In this document: in pieces, positions 10,329 through 19,861 of the stretch
Numbering within the stretch: the stretch's first letter is position 1
Layout: the number at the start of each line of letters is the position of its first letter
Assembly: GCA_016858145.1 (NCBI GenBank)
Contig: JAEHOE010000020.1
Coordinates: 124,001 to 188,000 of the forward strand
Direction: 5' to 3'
Origin: Edaphochlamys debaryana
Taxonomy: Eukaryota; Chlorophyta; Chlorophyceae; Chlamydomonadales
DNA length: 64,000 bases
Translations under genes and position numbers: made by a program
Notes under the pieces: generated by a model
Seen by the model: the letters and a program-made list of their open reading frames with translations, nothing else
Told to the model about the DNA's origin: nothing
The model's database searches: none

Positions 10329-11816
10329 GTTGTCGGGCTTGCTGGGGCACTCAGCGACCCGGTGGTCGGAGGCACCGCAGTTGAGGCACTGGCCCGAGCC
10401 CTTGCGCTCGTAGTAGGTGCGGCGGTTGCAGTTGAACGCGCGCATCTGCTCGGCCATGTCCTCGCCCCGGGCGCGGGCGTTCCGGATCAGGAAGGCCACG
10501 CGCTGGGGGCCCACCGGGGGCTGCGAGGGACCAGCGCCCTCGTCGCCACCGGACTGGGGCTTGCCGTTGCCGTTCTTGCCGTTGCCGTGGGACTTGTGGC
10601 CGCCGGGGCTCTTGTGCTTGTTGCCCTTGTTGCCCGGCGAGCCCTTGCCCTTGAACGCCGCAGCGGCCTTGATGGCGGAGCCGTCGGCACCCCGGGCCTT
10701 CTTGGAGGGGGCGTCGCCGTCGCCGTCGTCGGAGTCGGGCTTCTTGGGCAGCTGCGGACGGGAGGGGCGGCAGGCACGAACGGAAGCAAGACGGGCACGG
10801 GAGTCACGGATTGCGTCAGCTCGAGCTTTCATTTTGCGCTCTTCAGAGAGGGCGTGAGAGCAGAGCTCGGCATATGACGTGAACGGGTTGCCCTCCCGGG
10901 AGGAGGCGCAGGATGCGGCAAGCTCAGTTTCAGCAGAGAGGCCGGTTTTGAACCAGAAGCACTTATCCTCATCGGTCATGTTGGGAATGGCAGTGCACAG
11001 GGCGTTGAACCGGGATTGGTAAGCGGCTACAGTGTCACGGTTAGCAATCCAGGCATAGGACTGCCGTGCCAGCTCAGTGCGGGCCTCTTCTTGCCGTGTC
11101 ATCAGTTGGGGGGCAAACCGCGCACGAACGGCATCGAGCATATCATCAGAGGTATATGACTCGTTGCCACGGGCTGCGGTCCAGTCGTCAAGCCAGGACT
11201 TGGCGATCCCCTTAAGCGCAGAAGACAGGAACAGGCGCCGCCCAGGGTCCGTTTCCCCCACGGTAACGCAGCTGAAATATTCAGTTACGTCCCTAATAAA
11301 GGCACGCACGCGGGCGGGGACACGGGGCCCCTTCAGGCCGTGCAGGTCCAGCTCAGGCGCTGGCAGCGAAGCCCGAATGACCCGACCCACCGGCGTGGAG
11401 ACCTTGCAGGCCGCACCAGAGGCAGCGCCACCCTCGGGGTCGTGCTGGTTCTCTGGGGCGCGTTCAGGGATTGGGCCACGGAAGGCAGCATTAGCAGAAA
11501 CAGCAGCGGCAGCAGGAGCCGCAGGCGCAGCAGGCGCGACAGGGGCCTGGGCAGGCGCAGGCACCGCAGCAGGAGCGGGCTGGCCATACGGCATGCTGAA
11601 CGGAGGGCCCCAGGGCCACGGCACAGGCATGTAACCGGGCGCCATAGCCCCAGCGGGCATGTGTGGCATGAAACCGGCCCAGGGCCCGGGCGCGACCAGA
11701 GCGCCGGGCATAGCAGGAGGCGCAGCAGGGTGCGGAAGCGCATTTTGAGGTAGCAGTGCGGGCTGCTGAGCAGGCAGAGCAGGCGCACGCGGCTGGTCCA
11801 TCGCCCAGACGTCCAT
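10326..11816 (-). CDS. gag: Gag nucleocapsid/capsid protein of the Ty3/gypsy element
   Basis: The 496-aa frame starts with ATG at 11814-11816. The first ~130 residues are Ala/Pro-rich. A retrotransposon Gag core follows, with blocks such as VTEYFSCV, LFLSSALKG, AKSWLDDW, DAVRARFAPQ and YQSRFNALC. A basic Gly/Lys/Asn-rich stretch then leads to a C-terminal CCHC zinc knuckle, CLNCGASDHRVAEC (C-x2-C-x4-H-x4-C), about 20 residues from the end. Gag packages the element RNA into virus-like particles. The stop is TGA, and the pol frame continues in phase directly after it. The start codon lies inside a long inverted repeat (11803-12010). Confidence 0.93.
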   Translation of the reverse strand: MDVWAMDQPRAPALPAQQPALLPQNALPHPAAPPAMPGALVAPGPWAGFMPHMPAGAMAPGYMPVPWPWGPPFSMPYGQPAPAAVPAPAQAPVAPAAPAAPAAAAVSANAAFRGPIPERAPENQHDPEGGAASGAACKVSTPVGRVIRASLPAPELDLHGLKGPRVPARVRAFIRDVTEYFSCVTVGETDPGRRLFLSSALKGIAKSWLDDWTAARGNESYTSDDMLDAVRARFAPQLMTRQEEARTELARQSYAWIANRDTVAAYQSRFNALCTAIPNMTDEDKCFWFKTGLSAETELAASCASSREGNPFTSYAELCSHALSEERKMKARADAIRDSRARLASVRACRPSRPQLPKKPDSDDGDGDAPSKKARGADGSAIKAAAAFKGKGSPGNKGNKHKSPGGHKSHGNGKNGNGKPQSGGDEGAGPSQPPVGPQRVAFLIRNARARGEDMAEQMRAFNCNRRTYYERKGSGQCLNCGASDHRVAECPSKPDN

Positions 11817-12010
11817 CGCGACTCATCGCGACTCACGGTTGAGCTGGAACAGGATGCCCGTCAGCACAGACTCCACCGCACTGCAGCACTCCGTAATGGT
11901 CGCGTTGCCGTCACCGTACTGGCGACGCACGGAGTGCTGCAGTGCGGTGGAGTCTGTGCTGACGGGCATCCTGTTCCAGCTCAACCGTGAGTCGCGATGG
12001 ACGTCTGGGC
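11803..12010. repeat. Near-perfect long hairpin spanning the gag start codon
   Basis: The left arm 11803-11894 and right arm 11929-12010 are reverse complements, apart from a 10-bp tandem repeat (ACTCATCGCG) present only in the left arm. The loop is 34 bp (11895-11928). The gag ATG and its first codons lie in the left arm, and a mirror copy of those codons lies in the right arm on the other strand. Confidence 0.9.
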
Positions 12011-12337
12011 TGAATGGTATCCAGGGTAGCCCGAATGACGGCGGGGTCGCGCAGGCGAGCCGCGTCGTCGGCCGTCTTCTTGAGCCGGGCAGTGGTCTCA
12101 GCAATATTGTTACCGACGACGTCCGGGGTCTTGCCCTCGGGGTCGCGGTTCTCTACAGGAAGGGCAGTAACGGCGAAACCGGTCAGACCGAAACCGAAGA
12201 CGCCGGAACTGGCCAGACGCAGAACGACTAAAGTCGAGACGCCGCGGCAGCAAGCAACGCAGCAGAGAGCGAGCAAGCAACGTGCAGCGTCTGACGCTAA
12301 ACAGCTAAGCAGCTAAGCGGCACAGGCAGGAGCGAGC

Positions 12338-12448
12338 TCAGTGAGTACCCTTGCTGTCCATGTCGACGGAGCCGGACAGAAGACTGTAGTCGTGGTCGCC
12401 CTGCTGACTACCCTCCATCGAGTTGGTCTTCTCGTTGTTAGCGGCCAT
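12338..12448 (-). CDS. Small ORF in the retrotransposon leader (36 aa)
   Basis: An ATG-started frame (MAANNEKTNS...SKGTH, stop TGA) lies about 45 bp after the 5' LTR. It has no recognisable domain. Downstream on the same strand a second open stretch (about 12240-12011, containing TPDVVGNNIAETTARL) looks coding-like in composition and runs into the hairpin. The leader may therefore hold the original N-terminus of Gag, split by an intron or by the hairpin. This is inference. Confidence 0.35.
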   Translation of the reverse strand: MAANNEKTNSMEGSQQGDHDYSLLSGSVDMDSKGTH

Positions 12449-12473
12449 GTTACTGGAGCGGCGAACGTGAGGG

Positions 12474-12489
12474 CAGGTCCCGCGTGCCA
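12474..12489 (-). promoter_or_regulatory. Candidate primer-binding site
   Basis: Two bases downstream of the 5' LTR the minus strand reads TGGCACGCGGGACCTG. It starts with the TGG expected opposite a tRNA 3' CCA. The matching tRNA is not identified, and it is not the common initiator-Met site. Confidence 0.5.
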
Positions 12490-12491
12490 CT

Positions 12492-12918
12492 TGTTGTACC
12501 AAGCCTAGTGCTTGAGCTGTTAGAACGCTAGTAAGAGCTAAGTGAGAGTCGAGAGACGCGTCCAAGTATGAGCGCGGTATTCATGAATACCAATTGGGCG
12601 CGGAGGCCGGTGTTAAGTAGTGCGCAGCGGCCGCATGGGCGCGCAGCTGGCGCGTGCCAGCTGTAGCGCCGCCGGTAACGGCCGTCAGACTCCGACACCA
12701 ATTGGTGAGACAGCACCACAGCGCCAGAGCTGTGATGTAAGCACAATACAGCAAGGTGCTTAACCGCGGGGCAGGTCCCAAGCAGTGCAGAGCGACGGAG
12801 GGGTTGCGGACCCCCGCACAGGTGTCGCAGAAACGGTCAGACCAGAGTTCGGCCGCACTTGGCCGCACGACCGTAGACGTTCGCAGAATACGTCCGTTTC
12901 TACGGTCGGCGCACAACA
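12492..12918 (-). repeat. 5' LTR of the Ty3/gypsy element
   Basis: This 427-bp repeat is identical to 5053-5479 except at one base. It has the same TGTTGT...ACAACA ends and is followed by the right target duplication ACTTG (12919-12923). Confidence 0.96.
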
Positions 12919-12923
12919 ACTTG

Positions 12924-13383
12924 CGTTCTGGCTTGCAGGGGGCAAGCCCGTGAGGTGGGTCGCTTGGCCCCAGCGTTCAGCGCTGTGACCCCAGGGGGGT
13001 CCTTCATTGTAAACACCAAGGACTGTTGCTGAGGCTAGGGCGGGGCTGATTGAAGTAGCGTATGCTTGGGCTTTACCAATGTTCCTGTTGGGTACCTAGG
13101 AAGGCCTTCCTAATAATAGGTCTAATGGGTGTGGAGAAGGGGGGCATGAGCCGTGGGTTGTGCACGCTGAAACGCTGTGTAGGAGCGCGTGGCTTGCTAC
13201 GCATGCAGTGGCCGGATGTGAGCTGGCATGGCTGCTATATCTTGCGGGATGCAATGGGGGCATGCATGGTTGCGGCGTAGGGCGTGGGTCGCACGCTAGC
13301 TATGAGGCATGGGTGGTGGAGGGCGGACCCCCACTGCACAGCTGGCAAGTTTGGAACGGGTGGCATGGACATACAGTGATTGT
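12924..13383. other. Continuation of the gene A 3' flank, no gene seen
   Basis: No supported reading frame. Parts resemble the 3' flank of gene C (about 40660-40900; shared TGGGCTTTACCAA and GTGGCCGGATG blocks). This indicates that the A flank was split by the retrotransposon. Confidence 0.55.
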
Positions 13384-14050
13384 TGGGCTGAGCCCCCGCC
13401 GTCGGGCTCTGCGGGGGGCGAACGTGCCCTGCGTGCCTGCGAGGGCTGGGCTGGGCAGGCGCAGGCGCTTCATCCCCATCATTTTGGCTATAACCAACAT
13501 TTTGGGATGTGACTTGTAGCTTGGAACCTCACCCGCATTTCAGTCTCCAATACAGCACCGTAACAGCGCGGTGAGGGCTGTGGCTGTGAGGCTGCGAGGG
13601 CCATGGCCAGGTTGTCATGGAGCGACGCACGAACTTGCGAATGACGTCGATTCCGCGATGCCACAAGCTTTAGTTTCCTTATCCCTATCGCTTGCGATTG
13701 AGAGCAGGGAAACTTACCCACCCGGCGCGAACTCAACGTTGGGAAGGCATGCGCACCACCTCGCACTTATGGCCCGAGGAGCAGTGCGGGCACTCGTTTC
13801 GATAATTATCTAACACTTTGAAGGTACGACCGAGGTGGTTCCGACAAGTTTGCGCGCGGCGTTTGCGAGGAGGCTTCGGTGCCGCCGACTTCGGTCAAAC
13901 TTCGCCGACCAAGCTCAGACAGGGCGCGATGTTGCTATTTAACCTTGAGCAACTCTAATCCGCCGATGAGGGAGTACTTGCAACACCTTGTCGCCGGTCG
14001 GCGTGGGAACGTGCTTCGCCCCGCCCGCGTCCCTTATTCTCGGCCAGGCG
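13384..14050 (+). repeat. Interspersed repeat R, copy 1
   Basis: Starts near TGGGCTGAGCCCCCGCC and contains CTTCATCCCCATCATTTTGG (13468 on). It matches, over most of its length, copy 2 (inverted, 19145-19861) and copy 3 (34811-35640). It has no coding capacity and no clear terminal repeats of its own. Landmarks common to all copies include TTCCGACAAGTTTGCGCGCG and GTCGCCGGTCGGCGTGGGA. Class is unknown. Confidence 0.8.
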
Positions 14051-14231
14051 GGTTCTACTCCGCCGGCCAAACCCTGGTCCCCACACCCCGTGCCCCCCCA
14101 AGCATACTAAGGAGCCGACCTCCTTGACCATGTGTTCCTTAGACCTGTTATCCCCGTTTCCGTTTACGAGGTCGGGTAGGGGCGCCCGGCCTGCCTCTGA
14201 TGTTCCGCGCGCCCTTCACAGCTTAAGCTAA

Positions 14232-14930
14232 AGGAATCGTATGTAGGTGTTTGGGAGTGATTTTGAGTGGAACACGGCTCGCGATGCCCAGAACGAACCG
14301 TTGAATGACGGCCACCGACCACCCACGAGCGCCACGCTACTCTTATACGGCTTCAATTGACTAAGGACAGCAGCCGAGAGAGTTCTGGCGACTTCCGCAG
14401 AGGTCGCCCGCCCAAGCATGTCGGCCGACATGCGCCCGCGACCGACCGCTTCTAAGCCCCCCAGGGCCTAGAACTGGCCTTGACATGCATAACAAGCACA
14501 TAGGATATTTTGGGATGGGTACCAGGCGGGTGGTAGGGAGCCGGGGGGAGTGGGACCTGCCTGTTCTCGACTCTTTGTCCCCAGGCGGGTTTCACTCCCC
14601 CCGTCTCCCTAGCACCCGTCTGGTCCCCAACCAGGATTTGACCCCATGGCCTTATAGGGAATCTAAGAGCGTATCCCAGGCTCTGGAGTGCTTGGAAGCG
14701 GTCGGTCGCGAGCGCATTTCGGCCGACATGCTTGGGCGGGCGACCTCCGCGGAAGTCGTCAGAACTCTCCTTATACTTTTCTATGAGCCGTATGAGAGTA
14801 GCGCGGCGCCTAGATGTGCTCGCTGGTGGTCGCTGACCGTCAATCAACGACCAGTTCTGGGCATCCTGGGATATCGCGCGCCGTGCACAGCTCAAGAACA
14901 CTCTCAAACACATGCATATGCATCCGTAAG
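14232..14930. repeat. Fold-back repeat with ~235-bp arms
   Basis: About 14232-14467 is an imperfect inverted copy of about 14690-14930 (shared blocks include GGCCGACATGC and GGGCGGGCGACCTCCGC in opposite orientation). The spacer is about 220 bp. The arms differ by many substitutions and small indels, so the structure is old. No coding frame is supported. Confidence 0.75.
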
Positions 14931-15245
14931 CTTAACTCTGAAGAGGCGTGGGCTCATTCGGTGGCTGGAAGCACCTACCCGACCTCAGTCCAACCGTGCC
15001 AACCCCCCAAGGTAGGATGCGATGTTACAATAGGAACCAGCTCCGAGCCGAGGCTGAGAGAGGTTAAGCGTGTAGCGCCACCTACCGGGTATGGCCCTCC
15101 CATACCAGCACCACCCTAGCAACAGCCAACTGTAGGTCGTTGAACCACTGCTAGGGGGTCGCCACCCTGGGGCTTGTCCCCGCCTGGCTATCAAGGCCAT
15201 AGACCGCAGTTGGCCCTGTTACACGGACACCCTACCGCACCCCCG

Positions 15246-16175
15246 TCAGAACCCGTACTTCATCCAGCCCTCACCCTCAAAGAACCTTATGTCCGCCCCC
15301 TTGCACCACTGGGGCTGCAGCCGCTTGGCACGCAGGACATCAAAGATACCCTGCCGCTCCTTCCGCATTGCCCGTCCGAGGGCAGTGAGGTAGGGCGCGA
15401 CTATCACCCCCGTCGCCGCGCGCACCTCCTTAGCCACCCTCAGCACCGAAGCCCGCTGGCGGGGCGTCACCCCCAGCACGACATTCCAGCCCCCCTCCCC
15501 CTTCCAGCTCCGCTGCACCGACGCACTTAGTGCTGCCCCGTCCGAAGGCCCTAGTCCAGACAGGTCCCCCGAGCGGAGGCGGTCGGCTAGCTGGTCGGGG
15601 ACCGCCCTCAGCAGCAGCCGTCCGCGGTCCTCCATGGGGGTGTTCTCCGCGAGCACCGCGAGAAGCCGCTCCGCCTGGCCCACGCTCTCCTGCATCCGCT
15701 TGACGTTGTTGGCAATGGTGTTGGTCTTAATGTTGACAGCGGCGATTTGGTGTGACTGTTCGGTTGTGTTGGTGTTGATGGTGTCCGAGAGCGCCGCGCT
15801 CCGCTGAACTGCGCGGTCCTCCAGGACAGCGAGCTCCGCAATGAATCCGTCGACGCGATTGCCCAGGTCAGAGAGCCCCCGGGTGATGCTGAAGACGTCG
15901 CTCCAAATAGCCACATCCCGCCGAGCCGCCTGCTCCAGCTCTGAAGTGGCCAGGGCGCCCAGCCCGTTGATGACGCAAAGGAGCGAGTCCTTGAAAGCTC
16001 CAGGCTTGAGTCCGATGAGCCTGTCGATAAGCACTGCAAGGGCCGAGGACATGGCCTCCCGGATGCGAGCTACCTCCAGGCACTCCGCGCGCGCCTGCTC
16101 TGCCCGAAACTCATCCTCTCTCCTAGCCTCTTGGCGAGTGCGGTAATGGGCTGGGGTAAAAGTTGCGGCTTGCAT
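15246..16175 (-). CDS. Unrecognised coiled-coil protein, copy 1
   Basis: A 309-aa frame from the ATG at 16173-16175 (an in-frame ATG at 16350-16352 would add 59 residues, but that extension runs through a TTGTG-type microsatellite near 16220-16250). The N-terminal part is rich in Arg/Glu/Ala (RTRQEARREDEF). The middle is a heptad-like coiled coil with many Asn/Thr/Ile (DTINTNTTEQSHQIAAVN). A compact C-terminal region follows with GGWNVVLGVTPRQRA, ATGVIVAPYLTALGRAMR, LQPQWCKGADIRFF and a terminal GWMKYGF. The coiled coil followed by a small basic C-terminal domain vaguely recalls ORF1 proteins of LINE elements, but no reverse transcriptase is nearby. A truncated homologue lies in opposite orientation at 18596-19056. 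Confidence 0.6.
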   Translation of the reverse strand: MQAATFTPAHYRTRQEARREDEFRAEQARAECLEVARIREAMSSALAVLIDRLIGLKPGAFKDSLLCVINGLGALATSELEQAARRDVAIWSDVFSITRGLSDLGNRVDGFIAELAVLEDRAVQRSAALSDTINTNTTEQSHQIAAVNIKTNTIANNVKRMQESVGQAERLLAVLAENTPMEDRGRLLLRAVPDQLADRLRSGDLSGLGPSDGAALSASVQRSWKGEGGWNVVLGVTPRQRASVLRVAKEVRAATGVIVAPYLTALGRAMRKERQGIFDVLRAKRLQPQWCKGADIRFFEGEGWMKYGF

Positions 16176-18409
16176 GGGCAATCGGCAGAGGGTTGAGGTG
16201 AGCTGCGGGCAGGCAGGGCACGCAGTGTTGTATTGTGTTGTGTTGTGTTGATCAAGGTAGGACAGCCGGGTACCACTCCCGGCCTGGGCTGAGTCCCCGC
16301 ACAGGCCATTTCCAGCAGGCCGGGGCACCCCTAGGACGAACTCGTAGCTCATAGATCGTCCTAGCTGCCGCAGATCGTCCTAGCTGCCGCACCGCGCCTG
16401 CCGTGCGAGGGGTGTGTTTGGCAGGTCCAATGTGTTTGGCAGGTCCAACGACGGATGGGTCGGGTCGGGCCGACCGCCGAGCTGATGCTCGCCTTTTCAT
16501 AGGTTGGTTACTGAACACAAGATGCGAGGTTCGAGCTTAATTTGGTGCGGGAAGATGGTCGCAGCTCGACAAACGGTTGACCATCGGTTGCTTGACCGCT
16601 CGGAGCTCGGGCCTTGCGTCGACCTAGAGCCTCCAACCGCGTTCATACACCTTCTAAGTAGACATTGCAGCTACATCGAGGTCATTTGGGGCCTGGGGCG
16701 GAGGTCGGCAGGTCGGCATGTCTCGCGACAATGACTGGCGACAATTGGTGCTCGTCGGTCACCAGAGTGCGGCCCGGCCCCATACAGGGACTCTTATATG
16801 AGACATAGACCACATGAAAGTCAATTACGGCGGGGACTCAGGCGGCCCTAGGGGAAAGGGCCGAGTGGTACCCGCCTGCCCAAGGACGGGAATGGTGATA
16901 TCCACGTTGGCTCGCCCATCCACGATGGGACAGAGCCTTACGGATCGGCCCAAAGACCCACCCCTGGTACGAGTCAAAAACAGTTCACTCTTCGCCCCAC
17001 ACTTCGCGGAGACGCACCCGAGGGACCACTCGAGCGCACGCACCGCGGTCGCAAGGCTGCGAGAACCCAAAGCCGCATTGCGCGAGGCCGAAGAGCGTCC
17101 ATGTAGAGATGTCCGGACCTCGTCGGCAGACCCCTCGCGACCCAGCCGCGCACACCAGCAACGAAATGCGCCACCGGCAACCACGCAGACCTTGGGACAG
17201 GCGCCCGAGGCCAAAAAGCGACCGCGCGACACATTGGTCGGGCTGTGCCAGCCCATCCGAGCGATGCCGTAGGAGCGTAACACGTAGCAAAAATCAAGGA
17301 GAACAAGCCGGGACTCAGCGCTGCGAGTGGGCACCGAGCGGCTCGCGAGTGAAACGGGAGGCACGTCGCGCGACCTGACGCCAGTCCCAGCACACCGAGT
17401 AACGCATTACTCAATACGTGGTAAAGGCGTTGCATGGCAGCTTGGGCTCCACAGGTCAGGATGCACCCATGCACCCACGCTCGGCAGCGACGCCACCTCG
17501 CGCGACGGCGGCGTGCTCGCGCAGTAGAAGCGATATCAGACCAGGCTACGGGCAGTCAGGCACGCGGCTCCGGACACCACCAAGAGCATCCTGGCACCAT
17601 CACACGTGCACGCTGGTCGCGCGGCCGGGCGTCAGCCGCAGCACAGAGAGTAACGCAGCGCGGCATACGTAGACAGGGCACCGCACACCGCAACAGGCAC
17701 CGCCCGGCAGGACGGGCCATTCTTCGTCCGCTTGGCGACGCGACCACGCGCGACGGCTGTGTGTTGCCAGGTCATAGCAGTTTTCGCCGACAGACCAGCT
17801 GGAAGAACGGGTCCTTACCATGCTGACCAACACGCCAAGCCCCGACCTCGCAGGGGGACATGCCGACTGACATTCCGCCGGAAGCGCCAGCCCCGGACAT
17901 GCGGACCGACGCACTGGTCGGCAGCGCGGGCCCCTAGAATGCTGGCGGACATGCCGGTTGGCAACTCGGGGCCCTATCTAGTTTGCTGGCTCATAGCGTA
18001 AGGCCCCGACATGCCGACGGACACCGGCTAGCAGCTCGAACTCCTGCCATGCCGGCCGACATCATGAGGAGGGCTGAAAGCATCCGGACGCCGTATCCGT
18101 TGCCCCGACATCAGCCCGGCTAACGTGCCCCCCGGCTGGACCCTACGCCCCCCGCCGCGGGCGGTTCCCCGGGCCGTGCCCTTGCGCACTCGCTTGCCTG
18201 GCACCCCTGTTCTTAGCCCCCCGCCGCGTTTGCTGGCCCGGCTGGCCTTGCTTGTCGCGTCACTCGTCTGCCGTGCACAACATGGGAGCCTGGATGCAGC
18301 AGCAGCGCTGATGGGCGAGCTCAATCTCTGCGAAGTAGAGGGGTTTCCGTGTGGGGACCAGCAGGGGTTTGAGCCGGTCGGCCCGCCTGTCTGGCCCCAC
18401 GAAGCTATC
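16176..18409. other. GC-rich stretch without a supported gene
   Basis: Contains a short TTGTG microsatellite (about 16220-16250) and scattered degenerate copies of a GGACATGCCG-type motif (about 17840-18115). I see no splice-consistent coding sequence, RNA gene or complete transposon. Confidence 0.5.
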
Positions 18410-18515
18410 TGCGCGCGGAGCGTGCCACACGGCCCTGCGCTTTGCACCATGCCTGCACGCATATATCGCTGCCCAGCCATTCTAGGGCTCAGCCCTTGCT
18501 CCAGCTTCGGCCTCG
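18410..18515 (+). repeat. Fragment of repeat R (copy 4)
   Basis: GCGCGGAGCGTGCCACACGG through AGGGCTCAGCCCTTGCTCC matches the distal part of R copies 2 and 3. Only about 100 bp remain. Confidence 0.7.
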
Positions 18516-18595
18516 ATCATGCACGCTCCCCGCCTGCCGACACGGCGGCTGGCCATATTGGCCCTACGACACGTCTGCACACTGCGTCACAGCAG

Positions 18596-19056
18596 CCGTA
18601 AACACGCTCCGAAGCCGTGTCGAGCAGACGGAGAAGGTGCTCGCGACAGTGGTGGAGACGGCTCAGATGGAGGACTCGGGTCGGCTGCTGCTCAAGAAGG
18701 TTCCTTTCGATCTGATGGGGCAGCTGGGGTCCGGGGACCTGTCGGGGCTGAGCTCTGCTGCGGGTGGCGAGCTGAGCGGGTCGGTCCAGCGCTGCTGGAG
18801 GGGTACGGGGGGCTGGAACGTTGTGGTAGGGGTGACACCTAGCCAGCGTGCCGCTTTCCGGTGCGTCGCTCAGGCGCTGAGGGCGGCTGTGGGTGTGGTG
18901 GTCACTCCCTACCTCACTCAGCTGGGACGGGCCATGCGGGGCGAGAGGTGCAGCGTATTCAACGAGCTGCATGCCAAGGGCCTTTCGCCCAGGTGGCGCA
19001 GGGGTGCAGAGATTGAGTACTTGGAGCAAGGGGGGTGGATGCCTTTCGGCTTCTGA
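18596..19056 (+). pseudogene. Unrecognised coiled-coil protein, copy 2 (5'-truncated)
   Basis: The open frame aligns with the C-terminal half of the 15246-16175 protein: AAVNTL matches AAVNIK, then METAQMEDSGRLLL-like, GGWNVVVGVTPSQRAAF, GVVVTPYLTQLGRAMR, LSPRWRRGAEIEY and terminal GWMPFGF before TGA. The N-terminal coiled-coil half is missing, and upstream lies a fragment of repeat R. A CACAGCAG just before the match could be a splice acceptor, so this may be a last exon rather than a dead fragment. The strong conservation of the C-terminal domain suggests selection before or after duplication. Confidence 0.55.
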
Positions 19057-19144
19057 GGTGTGCGAGGTGCGGGCTGTGCCGAGGATGCCGACAGGCACGT
19101 TTGGGCACTGGTGTAACTCACTCACTCACTCACTCAAACAGCTT

Positions 19145-19861
19145 TGTAGGGGAATTGGAACCCCTTGGCCGGAAAAAGGGCTGAGCCCTAAAATGGCTGG
19201 GCAGCGATATATGCATGCAGGCATGGTACACAGCGCGGGGCCGTGTGGCGTGCTCCGCGCGAAGCTTCGGGCGGGGGGACAGGGGGCCGAGGATGGCGGC
19301 GGGGCGAAACACAATCCCACGCCGACCGGCGACAAAGTGTTGCCCGTACTTGCTCTTTGGCGGATTTGAGTCGCTCAAGGTTAGATAGCAACATCGCGCT
19401 CGGTCCGGGCTTGGTCGGCGAAGTTTGACCGAAGTCGGCGGCACCGAAGCCTCCTCGCACGCAAACGCCGCGCGCAAACTTGTCGGAACCACCTCGCTCT
19501 TAGCTTCACAATGTTAGTCACCTATCGAAACGATTGCCCGAGTTGTTCATTGGGCCATAAGTGTTCGTTGAGTTCGCGCCGGGTCGATGAGTTTCCCGGC
19601 TCTTAATAACACACGATGGGGATAAGGAAAGTAAAGCTTGTGGCATCGCGTGATCGACGTCATACGCAAGTTCGTGTGTCGCTCCATGACACGCTGTCAG
19701 CGGCCAGCCCGGCCCTCGCAGCCGCCCCCCCTCCCACACACGCCGACAGCAACAGCCCTCAACGCGCTGTTGCGGGTGTCGTATCGGTGACTGACATGCG
19801 GGTGAGGTTCCAAGTTCCTAAATCACATCCCGAAAATATCTTCAAAATGATGGGGATGAAG
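19145..19861 (-). repeat. Interspersed repeat R, copy 2 (inverted, split by an insertion)
   Basis: Reverse-complement match to copies 1 and 3, from AGGGCTGAGCCC to CATCATTTTG. It stops at GGATGAAG (19854-19861), where a 2.3-kb element is inserted, and resumes at 22162 (GGATGAAGCGCCTGCCCAGCCC) for about 40 bp. Confidence 0.82.

Larger units (their letters stand above)
5053..12918 (-). mobile_element. Complete Ty3/gypsy LTR retrotransposon (chromovirus)
   Basis: The 7866-bp element reads on the minus strand. Order in the direction of transcription is: 5' LTR (12492-12918), primer-binding site, leader with a small ORF and a long hairpin, gag, one in-frame TGA, then pol with protease, reverse transcriptase, RNase H, integrase and a C-terminal chromodomain, a polypurine tract, and 3' LTR (5053-5479). 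The RT-RNaseH-INT order and the chromodomain place it among Metaviridae chromoviruses. The LTRs begin TGTTGT and end ACAACA, and are flanked by a 5-bp duplication ACTTG. I saw one LTR difference (A at about 5117 versus G in the other copy), so the insertion is young. It sits about 330 bp downstream of gene A. Confidence 0.97.

Noticed and set aside
10242..10877. 211-aa plus-strand frame over gag
   Set aside because: It is antisense to the zinc-knuckle end of gag, with low-complexity Ala/Val/Gly composition and no family.
11895..11928. tRNA- or riboswitch-like fold in the hairpin loop
   Set aside because: The stem is a plain inverted repeat of coding sequence. The loop has no cloverleaf or conserved core.
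16350..16352. Upstream ATG as start of the 15246 coiled-coil gene
   Set aside because: The extra 59 residues cross a TTGTG microsatellite and lack the composition of the rest, so the ATG at 16173-16175 was preferred. An unseen upstream exon remains possible.
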